DNA from: Lithodes maja
Taxonomy: Eukaryota > Arthropoda > Malacostraca > Decapoda > Lithodidae
NCBI GenBank assembly: GCA_037953745.1
Contig: JBAKBP010003099.1
Location: forward strand, 1 to 64,000
Direction: 5' to 3'
DNA: 64,000 bases
In this document: piece after piece, positions 34,557 to 43,490 of the stretch
Layout of the letters: the number at the start of each line of letters is the position of its first letter
How positions within the stretch are numbered: position 1 is the stretch's first letter
Translations under genes and position numbers: made by a program
The notes under the pieces: generated by a model
What the model was told of the DNA's origin: nothing
Databases searched by the model: none
Seen by the model: only the letters and a program-made list of their open reading frames with translations

Positions 34557-35037
34557 CCCTTCCTACCCGGGCTGCCTTAGGTAAGGACAGCATGAAAGAA
34601 GGGCAGCTACCCGGTATGCCTTATCTAAGGCATGAGCTTAATAGCCTAATTAAGCTTGGTCCGAACGCCGTGCGTACGACGTATGTCAACAAACCCAAGC
34701 GTTCGTCACCGCACCTCCGAAATCAAGAAGGAGAAGACTCCTCAATGTTATTGTTATGACGTCATGACGAAATTAGTGTCTAAAAAGCCCCCATATTGGC
34801 AACATCTCTGCAATATTGGCTCCACTGAAATCGTCATCACAACTGAACCAGTTGACTTACAGAGCTCTACTCAATGCCAAAATACAGATTGAAAACCGCA
34901 CTACGATTATAGATGAGTGGGAAAGTTCTAGCAGTGAAAATAAACATAAATACGGTAGCCTAGGCCTAGACGTTTTTCGGCCATATCGCCCGGGTAGGGG
35001 CGACCGTCATTAGCTAAGACTGCCCGGGTAGGAAGGG
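34557..35037. mobile_element. TTAA MITE A (481 bp)
   Basis: Flanked by TTAA at 34553-34556 and 35038-35041. The ends are CCCTTCCTACCCGGGC and its inverse. Left CCCGG boxes at 34566 and 34610 (44 bp apart) lead into palindromes of the type GCCTTAGGTAAGG and GCCTTATCTAAGGC. Right CCCGGG boxes at 34989 and 35023 are 34 bp apart. Shared core phrases are CAGTTGACTTA.AGAGCTCTACT and ACGGTAGCCTAGGCCTAGAC. A CRE-like TGACGTCA is present. The same length as copies B and F. Confidence 0.88.
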
Positions 35038-35219
35038 TTAATGTTGCAAATCTGCTCTGAAGTATAGCCACTTTCACTATTTAACTCGGCCAGCACAGTC
35101 TGAAAAGCATGTCCTGCAGAAGAATCAGCTGAAGCTGGTTTCCTAGTCACAAACACTCTTCTTATAACTAGCAACCAGCCAGTACACGCCTTGAAGCTGC
35201 ACCTTAAGCTGCGAGATCA

Positions 35220-35546
35220 ATTTGTAGTACCTGATCCTACGTCTTTCTTGGTCTTCCAATCATTGCGACTCCCTACACATTCATGGTCTTGCTTTTCTTA
35301 ACCAAATTATTCTCATTTATCCCTTCCACATGTCCATACTATCTACACCTGCTCCTGCACATCTCCTCACTAATACTCTCAATGCTTTAAAGCCTTTTCA
35401 GTTCCACACTGGGGATTCTGTCTCTCATAGCAAAACCCACATACCACCTCTCGCCATTATCAATTCCTTCTGTTCCATCCTATTTATATCTTCCCTCTTC
35501 ACTGGCCAAGTTTTGCTACCATGCACCATCACACTTCCAACACAAG
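35220..35546 (-). pseudogene. RTE-type LINE C-terminal relic
   Basis: Read on the minus strand this gives VMVHGSKTWPVKREDINRME, then, with stops and shifts, RRCAGAG and further C-terminal pieces of the YGSETWP...RRLGVE...RWFGHVER type common to RTE-like enzymes. It is more diverged than the six young RTE copies. It is bounded by the next element. Confidence 0.55.
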
Positions 35547-35548
35547 TA

Positions 35549-36105
35549 CAGCTTGGTCCCCTATAAAGTGAGTTCAAACAGTGCGAATTTCGATTAGTGC
35601 GAACAATGAAAATATTAAACACAAAATTATCAACCAATGCGAATACGATCTTTTACTGCGAGTCGGGTGGCAATATGGGTTAAATCCGGGGAGTTTTCTA
35701 TTAGTGCGGCCAAAATTAGTACAGTGCGATAAATTTCCCGCCTGACTCGAGGCATCACTGGTGTTTGAGCAGCTTGGGCATGGAGGGAGACTGGTCAGTT
35801 AGAAAAATATTACCCAGTACTGTACTGTGCGACGCATTCTCGGGTTTGTAATCATATCAAGTGTAGAATTTAAAGTAAGGAAAGGTCTACTTTACCATTG
35901 ATATGTTATATTTATCATTAAAATTTATTCTTGGTATGTTTGTGTCAGTATAAATAACGATATAAGGAAAGATATGTGTGCTATATGGAGGACCGATCGA
36001 CCAATTAAGTTTTTTCCCCATAGGATATGTTGTTCACATAGTACGAATTCACACAGTGCGACGCACTGTGTCGACCAATTTCTTGCACTATGCGGGACCG
36101 AGCTG
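35549..36105. mobile_element. Tigger/pogo-like MITE (557 bp)
   Basis: The left end CAGCTTGGTCCCCTATAA and the right end TATGCGGGACCGAGCTG are inverse, with TA on both sides. The interior holds repeated AGTGCGA words and no coding frame. Confidence 0.75.
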
Positions 36106-36147
36106 TACTATATAACCTCCCTTTTAGTCGTAGGGAGAGCCCTTTAA

Positions 36148-37368
36148 CCCTCCAGACCCGGAAGAGCTCTTGAACGCCCATAAAAAACACACCCTAGCTA
36201 CCCGGAAGGTCTCTTGAACGCCCATCAGCTTAAAGCCTGTATGTTTGGTGTGCGAGGCGTACGTCCGACGCATGTAAACAACAGCCGGCTGGACCGACGC
36301 CCCGCATCTCCGGCCACAAGAAGGAGTGCGTCGCTTGTTCGTGTGTGCCTGTATGTTATTGTTAAGTATCGAAAAGTAGTGTAAAGTGGCTGTTTTTACC
36401 ATAAAGTTATCTCCAATGAAATCATCATCACAACTGAACCAGTTGACTTAGAGAGCTCTACTTAATGCCATTCTACAGGTACTAAACACATCTACGCTTG
36501 GGGATGCGCGGGAATGCGGAAGCAGTCAGAATAACAAAGATACGGTAGCCTAGGCGTAGAAGTTTTTCGGCCAAAACCCCCGGATTTCGGGGAATATTTA
36601 TGTACTGTACAAAGGAGTACAAAGGAAATCAAGCAACAACAGATCTAGTGACCCTTCTACATTGTAGGCTGCTTGTCCTCCAAAACACTGAGGATCAAGT
36701 GTCCAAACAGTGGTTTAGAGTGGGTAAGGGAACATTGGAAAGGGAACTACTGCCCTGGAACTAATGTCCGTGGCAGGACTAGGAAGTTAGTAGGGGACTT
36801 ATGGGTTAATAACTGAGGGGAGGATAAAATAAAGTTATTAATTTACAAACGCAGTCAGTCGCGGGTTTGATGCGAGATATTTGTCTAGGCGGAGTTTAAA
36901 TGAATCAACGGTGCTGCAGTCTATAACGTCTCGGGGATGCCCATTCCACAAGTTGACAACTCAATTGAAGAAGAAATTCTTAGATTTGTGCGAGTTAAAA
37001 GATTGACCAATAATTTTGCAACCGTTTCCCCGCGTGTAATTAGATTGGTCGATAGTGTAGTACTTACTACAGTTCATATTGTCGATGCCTTTGATGATTT
37101 TGAACACTTGAATTAAGTCACCTCTTAATCTGCGCTGGGTTAAAGTAAATAGATTTAATTCTCTAAGACGCTCTTCGTATGGTTTGTTCTTTAGGCTAGG
37201 TATCATTTTGGTAACTCTACGTTGAACTCGTTCTAGCTTGTTTATGTCTTTTTGGTAATAAGGGCACCAGCATTGAACGCAGTATTCCAGAAGAGGGCGG
37301 ACTAAAGAATTGTAAAGGGTTAGGATAACGTCTTTGGATTTATGTAATGCGTAGCCGGGGCTGGAGGG
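36148..37368. mobile_element. TTAA MITE I (479 bp plus inserted CR1 fragment)
   Basis: TTAA at 36144-36147 and 37369-37372. Left end CCCTCCAGACCCGGAAGAGC, right end GCCGGGGCTGGAGGG. Left CCCGG boxes at 36157 and 36201 are 44 bp apart, each followed by a CTCTTGAACGCCCAT unit. It is split by a 742-bp CR1 fragment; without it the length is 479 bp, matching its relatives. Confidence 0.88.
36605..37337 (-). mobile_element. CR1-type LINE 3' fragment in MITE I
   Basis: The target duplication ATTTATGTA is at 36596-36604 and 37338-37346. The minus strand reads SLVRPLLEYCVQCWCPYYQKD, then KLERVQRRVTKMIPSLKNKPY and the C-terminus LDKYLASNPRLTAFVN, in slightly broken frames. A 3' UTR follows, ending in about two units of CCTTTGTACT. 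It is a 5'-truncated copy of a CR1 subfamily distinct from that at 14410-17284. Confidence 0.82.
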
Positions 37369-37372
37369 TTAA

Positions 37373-37829
37373 TCACGATATAAAGACAATAGAAAGGTAG
37401 GGGTACGAGCATATTACTGGAAACTATCGATCCCCTGTGACGTCACTGAGAGAAGAAACCCATACTGGTCTCCCTGCTAAATATGGTAACTTCAATGTGA
37501 GCAGGTCGTGTTCTTATGTCCAGGAAATACATTTATTCCATTGCCCTAAACATTGTTGTTATCATAACATGGGGAAGGCAGGATATTGTGCAGTTAGTGG
37601 ATGTGAACATGGTACAGTATAAAGACCGACGTTGGATATATTGGAACCAACGACAGAATATGGTGACCATTCGACTAGCCTAAATATGGTTTTCTAACAG
37701 GATCGGTATATTACGTTTTCCACCGAAAATGTGAAGTGACATGGATAAACATAGACATATATAGTGTGACAGGACCCTAGTCTATTTGCTAAAGTTGTTA
37801 TTTTTTGCATTTGAAGATTATATATACGG
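37373..37829. other. Non-coding spacer
   Basis: AT-rich DNA without a recognisable frame or repeat terminus. Confidence 0.4.
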
Positions 37830-38622
37830 AAGGGGAGTGCACCCGATGACTGGAAGACTGGTATAATAGTCCCCCTATATAAGGGCAAAGGGGAAAGAGG
37901 AGTGTGTGGTAACCACCGAGGAATATGTCTTCTAAGCGTAGTAGGGAAGGTATACAGTAGGGTAGTGATTGAGAGAGTGAAAACGGAGAAATGGATAGAC
38001 GACGAGCAGGGAGGTTTTAGGAAGGGAAGAGGATGTGTAGATCAGATTTTTACCCTGAATTGTGTTGTGGAGAAATATCTGGAGAAGAAGCAAAAGGTGT
38101 ATGTTGCCTTTATGGACTTGGAGAAGGCCTATGACAGAGTGGATAGAGAAGGTTTGTGGAAAGTACTTAGAATATACGGAGTAGATGGCAAGTTGCTGAA
38201 AGCAGTGAAGAGCATGTATGAGGGTGCAAAGGCAGCAGTACGTGTGGAGAGTGAGCAGAGCGAGTTCTTTGACCTGAATGTTGGTTTGAAACAGGGGTGT
38301 GTGATGTCCCCGTGGTTGTTTACTGTATATATGGATGGAGTCATGAAAGAAATACTATCAAGAGCAGTGGATGTTGGTGTATCGCCGAAAAAGGAGGGAA
38401 TTGAGTGGAAGCTACCTATACTGCTGTTTGCGGATGATACAGTTCTGATGAGTGATAATGAATGGGAGTTGCAGGGTCTGGTAAATGAGTTTGGAACAGT
38501 GTGCGAAAAACGGAATTTGAAGGTAAATGCGGGGAAGAGCAAGGTTATGGTCTTCGAAAGGGGTGAAGTCACAGAGTGTGAGGTGAAGCTGAACGGTCAG
38601 GCTATGGAGATCGTCAACTCTT
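37830..38622 (+). mobile_element. RTE-type LINE copy 3, truncated at both ends
   Basis: Starts at the polymerase N-terminus (VCGNHRGICLLSVVGKVYSR), keeps QGGFRKGRGCVDQ, MDLEKAYDRVD, LKQGCVMSPWLF and LLFADDTVLMSD, and stops at the TTAA in IVNSFK. A TTAA element begins there. The downstream third of the LINE is not found after it. Two codons in the VRVRTEKW region are missing compared with other copies. Confidence 0.88.
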
Positions 38623-38626
38623 TTAA

Positions 38627-39090
38627 CCCTTTGGCGCACGATGACTCGTTCAGAGTCATTAGGTATTTTTTTTCCTAGGCGCACGATGACTCGTTAAGAG
38701 TCATTAAACTTAAAAATATTCGCCAAAAATTAAGTTTTCGTCTGACGCGCGTCATATTTGGCATAAATATTAAGTATTACGTCTAGTGCAATGGGTACAA
38801 TTGGCAACCCCCTCAGTTTAACGGTTTACTCACGGCTGGCTGGGAAGGGAGCAGAGTACAGCTCAGTCTATGTTTCGATACTTTCACGTTTATTCGTGTA
38901 TCTCAGTAACTATTTGGTTTATAGTAATTCTGAAGTTACCAGTGGAATCCTCATTAAATTCCGCTTCCATATATGTATGCAAATCAAAAATGTTGTGGGC
39001 AAAATTTTGAGCTAGCGCGAGTTGGAGATAAGGTATTTCATTTTTTGTTTACAATTCTTATTTCGGAGTGCCCCAATGTGGTTGTTTTGT
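38627..39090. mobile_element. TTAA element K, left part
   Basis: Begins CCCTTTGGCGCACGATGACTC immediately after TTAA (38623-38626) inside RTE copy 3. GGCGCACGATGACTCGTT is repeated 45 bp apart (38633 and 38678), each with the palindrome ATGACTCGTTAAGAGTCAT or a close variant. No matching right end with TTAA is found before the opposite-strand RTE copy 4. The right limit is arbitrary. Confidence 0.6.
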
Positions 39091-39097
39091 ATTTATT

Positions 39098-41728
39098 CTA
39101 TCTATCTATCTATTGCCTGACGCCGTGATCCCCGAAGGGGTGGCCACGAACGAACCGCCCCCATGCACCTCTGTCCCCAGTCAGTCGACGCCCCTCCCCC
39201 CAACCAGCACTGCCTTCATTCATGTAGTTCCTCACTCCATCCTTCCACCTCATATTCGGTCTACCTCTCCCCCTCTGTCCCTCCACCTCGCTCTCGTACA
39301 CCCTCTTAGTCATTCTCTCACTTTCCATACGTTCCATATGGCCGAACCATCTCAAGTTGTTCCTTTTCACACTTTCCAGCACATCTACCTCCACACCACA
39401 CCTCCTTCTTACTTCCTCATTAGTCTGTCTATCCCTCCATGTAATTCCGCACGCACTCCTTAAGTAATTCATTTCCACTGCTCTCACTCTTGGTCTGAGT
39501 CTCTCAACCAACGTCCATGCTTCGCTTCCGTAAGTCAGTGTCGGGATTACCACACTGTCATGCAAGGACTTCTTCACTTCCATACTGACCACCCTATTTC
39601 TTGTTACTGCTTTTAGCGTTCCTACAACCCTCTTCCCCTGTTGTACCCTCTCCCGCACCTCTTCATCCATAGTCCCATCTTTACTCAACACACTGCCCAG
39701 ATACTTAAAAGAGTTGACGATCTCCATAGCCTGACCGTTCAGCTTCACCTCACACTCTGTGACTTCACCCCTTTCGAAGACCATAACCTTGCTCTTCCCC
39801 GTATTTACCTTCAAATTCCGTTTTTCGCACACTGTTCCAAACTCATTTACCAGACCCTGCAACTCCCATTCATTATCACTCATCAGAACTGTATCATCCG
39901 CAAACAGCAGTATAGGTAGCTTCCACTCAATTCCCTCCCTTTTCAGCGATACACCAACATCCACTGCTCTTGATAGTATTTCTTTCATAACTCCATCCAT
40001 ATATACAGTAAACAACCACGGGGACATCACACACCCCTGTTTCAAACCAACATTCAGGTCAAAGAACTCGCTCTGCTCACTCTCCACACGTACTGCCGCC
40101 TTTGCACCCTCATACATGCTCTTCACTGCTTTCAGCAACTTGCCCTCTACTCCGTATATTCTAAGTACTTTCCACAAACCTTCTCTATCCACTCTGTCAT
40201 AGGCCTTCTCCAAGTCCATAAAGGCAACATACACCTTTTGTTTCTTCTCCAGATACTTCTCCACAACACAATTCAGGGTAAAAATCTGATCTACACATCC
40301 TCTTCCCTTCCTAAAGCCTCCCTGCTCGTCGCCTATCCATTTCTCCGTTCTCACTCTCACTCTCTCAATCACTACCCTACTGTATACCTTCCCTACTACG
40401 CTTAGAAGACATATTCCTCGGTGGTTACCACACACTCCTCTTTCCCCTTTGCCCTTATATAGGGGGACTATTATGCCAGTCTTCCAGTCATCGGGTGCAC
40501 TCCCCTTCTCCCATGCTAGTTTGCACATTTTCCATACCCATTCTATCACTATCTCACCACCATACCTCAACATTTCCCCACACACTCCATCTGTTCCTGG
40601 TGCTTTCCCCAACTTCACTCTTTTCATGGCTTCCCACACTTCTGACCTCCTGATCCCCACCTCCTCCTCCACTACTTCTCTTCTTCTCCCTCCCATACCA
40701 TATCCAGCTATGTTTGCTGGCTCTTCATTCCTTTCATTTAGCAACTCACTGAAGTACTCCCTCCATCTTTCGACTCTCTCTTGCTTCTCGGCTAGCATTC
40801 TCCCATTCTTATCTTTCACACCCTTACTGTTTCCCTTGCTACCTTCCCTAACTTTCTTGACTTCTTTCCAGAACAGTTTCTTACTCTCCCTCCATTTTAC
40901 ACTCAGATTCCTTCCAAATTCCTCATCTACTCTTCTCTTACTTTCCTTCACTACTCTCTTCACCACCCTCTTACTCTCCACGTACCTCGCTCGTTTCTGT
41001 CTCTCGGAATCTTCATTCCCTCTACTACCCAACCACTCTCTATATGCTTTCTTCTTTTCTTCCACAGCTATTCTTACCTCTTCTGTCCACCATGCTGTAC
41101 CTTTCACTCCCCTCCCTCTTCTCCTCACTCCACACACCTCCTCACATGCTGCACAGATCTCATCCTTAAACACCTTGCTCATCTCCTCCACTTCCTCCAT
41201 AACTTCCAGGTCGAACCCACCTAGTCGTCTTTCCACTGCTCTCCTGTACTCCTCCCTGACTTCCTCCTCCTGCAACCTCTCCACCCTCCTCATCATTCCA
41301 CCCTCCTCTCGCCTCCCTCCCGCTCTCCTCACCCACTTCTTTTGTATCCTAACCTTAGCTACCACTACATAATGATCAGACAGACCCCCTCCAATACCCC
41401 TATACACCCTAGCATCCATCACAGATTTCTTCATTCGTTCATCCACACATACATAATCAATCAATGACTTTCGTTCCACCACTGTCTTATCCTTCATTGT
41501 CAACATCCGTTTCCACGTGTACCTGTGGATCATTCTGTGTCGGAAGAAGGTGTTGGCTATCCACAGCCTCCTCCCCACACATACGTCCACAAGTGCACTA
41601 CCATTCCCATTCACCTCTGATGGTACCCCCCACCCTCCCTCAACTTTCCTATCACCCACCTTACCATTCATATCCCCAATCAGAAATATTCTTTCGTTCT
41701 TGTCAAACTTCTCCAGGCACGCCTGGAG
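39098..41728 (-). mobile_element. RTE-type LINE copy 4, 5'-truncated, ORF open
   Basis: The (TATC)n tail lies at 39098-39113 and the 5' truncation at about 41728, inside the endonuclease. It is the longest undamaged copy of the polymerase in the window. It is oriented opposite to copy 3, with the K element between them. Confidence 0.9.
39110..41671 (-). CDS. RTE reverse transcriptase with partial endonuclease
   Basis: An uninterrupted frame of 853 codons from MNGKVGDRKVE; the frame is open further upstream to the truncation. It begins at the GDMNG catalytic block of the endonuclease and keeps GLSDHYVVVAKV, but the N-terminal endonuclease residues are gone. The polymerase blocks are complete: HRGICLLSVVGK, QGGFRKGRGCVDQ, MDLEKAYDRVD (catalytic Asp), GLKQGCVMSPWLFTVYM and LLFADDTVLMSD (catalytic Asp pair). 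The C-terminus has WFGHMERMESERMTKRVYE and ends GDHGVRQ. The stop codon TAG is made by CAA followed by the first TAGA of the tail repeat. It may still encode active polymerase but probably cannot nick DNA. Confidence 0.88.
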   Translation of the reverse strand: MNGKVGDRKVEGGWGVPSEVNGNGSALVDVCVGRRLWIANTFFRHRMIHRYTWKRMLTMKDKTVVERKSLIDYVCVDERMKKSVMDARVYRGIGGGLSDHYVVVAKVRIQKKWVRRAGGRREEGGMMRRVERLQEEEVREEYRRAVERRLGGFDLEVMEEVEEMSKVFKDEICAACEEVCGVRRRGRGVKGTAWWTEEVRIAVEEKKKAYREWLGSRGNEDSERQKRARYVESKRVVKRVVKESKRRVDEEFGRNLSVKWRESKKLFWKEVKKVREGSKGNSKGVKDKNGRMLAEKQERVERWREYFSELLNERNEEPANIAGYGMGGRRREVVEEEVGIRRSEVWEAMKRVKLGKAPGTDGVCGEMLRYGGEIVIEWVWKMCKLAWEKGSAPDDWKTGIIVPLYKGKGERGVCGNHRGICLLSVVGKVYSRVVIERVRVRTEKWIGDEQGGFRKGRGCVDQIFTLNCVVEKYLEKKQKVYVAFMDLEKAYDRVDREGLWKVLRIYGVEGKLLKAVKSMYEGAKAAVRVESEQSEFFDLNVGLKQGCVMSPWLFTVYMDGVMKEILSRAVDVGVSLKREGIEWKLPILLFADDTVLMSDNEWELQGLVNEFGTVCEKRNLKVNTGKSKVMVFERGEVTECEVKLNGQAMEIVNSFKYLGSVLSKDGTMDEEVRERVQQGKRVVGTLKAVTRNRVVSMEVKKSLHDSVVIPTLTYGSEAWTLVERLRPRVRAVEMNYLRSACGITWRDRQTNEEVRRRCGVEVDVLESVKRNNLRWFGHMERMESERMTKRVYESEVEGQRGRGRPNMRWKDGVRNYMNEGSAGWGEGRRLTGDRGAWGRFVRGHPFGDHGVRQ

Positions 41729-42171
41729 GTAATAGGCTACAATGACAATGGTAAACTATTGAAGTGATTTCATGAACATATGATATGTGTGTGTGCACCA
41801 TTGTGTCATTTGGGTGGCCTAATGTCTCATTTGGGTGGCCTAATGTCTCGATGTTTTCGTCATACACAGGTTCATAGGAGTAAAGTCCGATAATCCGAAA
41901 AATCCACTAATCCGAACGAGGGCCGGTCCGCTGCCCTTCGGATTAACGGAAGTTTATTGTACCTACTTCAAAACATTCAATGGTCAAAGGAATCTGATGA
42001 TATAAACGTAAACACCATATGTCCGCATCGTCTTCTTCTTCCGTCTACTAGCGAGTTTGTCTTGCTCTTGAAGATCAGATCTGATGTGGTTCGGGAAGTA
42101 ATGCCTTAACAACGGCACTTCCCTGAGAGGTTCTTGTAATTTTCCTTTGTGACGTGCTCAGTTATATTATA

Positions 42172-42740
42172 CAGTAGTCCCTCGTTATAGACGGCTTTTT
42201 TATAGACGGATTTGATTATAGACCGATTGCTTTATCATAGACGGATTCGACTATCGACTGACTTTAGACTGATTCGAGTATCGACTGATATATCGACGGA
42301 TTAATTGTTTATTTATATTACTCTAATATACCAACCAAAAGTGGATTAAATGATGAACAATAAGACACAATAATAAGAAAATACACCGAAAACGAGAGCA
42401 AAAATAATTAGCCTAAAGACTAGATTTTGAGTGAATCCGGATTCACCGACGATCGGAGCGTCACTTTAGTCCTCCATTTTTAATGTCAAACAATAACAAT
42501 ACCAGGCAGAAGCTCTGAGTCCACCCGCCTTTTACTTGCTTATTTGTGCCTGAACCTTGTATCTCTTGCGTTTATTATGGCCTCTAATGTATTCAGTGAT
42601 AGACGGTGTGCCTGTGTAAAGGAAACACTTATAAGTACATAGCCTAGGATAGAGACCACGGATACTATGCGGTATCGACGGTTTTTGCTATCGACGGCAG
42701 TCTTAAGAACGTAACCCCCGTCAATAACGAGGGACTACTG
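42172..42740. mobile_element. Tigger/pogo-like MITE (569 bp)
   Basis: Terminal repeats CAGTAGTCCCTCGTTATAGA and the inverse ending TCAATAACGAGGGACTACTG, with TA on both sides. The interior repeats ATCGACGG and ATAGACGG words. No coding frame. Confidence 0.82.
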
Positions 42741-43490
42741 TATTGTATTGAAAGCACCCTTGTCTTGTTGTCTTGAAAGCACCCTTGGGACGCTCCGATC
42801 ACTGAACTATAAATAGTAGCGTATCGGAACGTCCAAAGGTGCGTTTTCAAGCTCAAGGCTAATACATCCAAAGGTGCGTTTTCAAGCTCAAGACTGAATG
42901 CGCTTGCAGAAAATGCGGTGCAAGCCAGTAGCGCATCGGAGCGTCCCAAGGATGCTTTCAAGAGCAAAACAAACTCTCTAGCAGACGATGTGGAAGAAGA
43001 AGAAGAAAAAGAAGGTGTTTACGTTTATATCAGTAGCTTCCTTTGACCATTAATCTGAATGTTTTGAAGTAGGTAATAGGCTACAATGACAATGGTAAAC
43101 TTTTAAAGTGAATTCATGAACATATGATATGTGTGTGCTCCATTATGTGTCATTTGAGTGGCCTAATGCCTCAAAAAGGGGACTTTGGGACTTCTTGAAA
43201 TTCGGACCAACTTCTTGAAATTCGGACCATCGGGTGAATTCGGATTTGGCCTCAAATTGAAAAATTCGGACTATTGGGAGATTCGAATCATCGGTCGTCG
43301 GATTAACCCTTCGACCCCGGGTGGTACACGTGTGTACCATTTTTTTTTGGCCCGAGGAACCCGGGTGGTACAACACTGTACCATTGCTTGCGTGAGTGCT
43401 TTTCGAATGGCGCGCGTACAAATTTTGCTCCGTGGTCACCAGGCGGCGCTACCAGACAGCATGTACGCCAGTCTCTACCCTGCCGCCAAC

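Noticed and set aside
36961..37206. Separate gene encoded on the minus strand
   Set aside because: It is the C-terminal part of a CR1 polymerase with a 9-bp target duplication around the whole fragment.
43185..43490. Upstream extension of the piggyBac frame to 43185
   Set aside because: It crosses the TTAA boundary into the host element, and compensating indels between copies before 43491 argue against coding.
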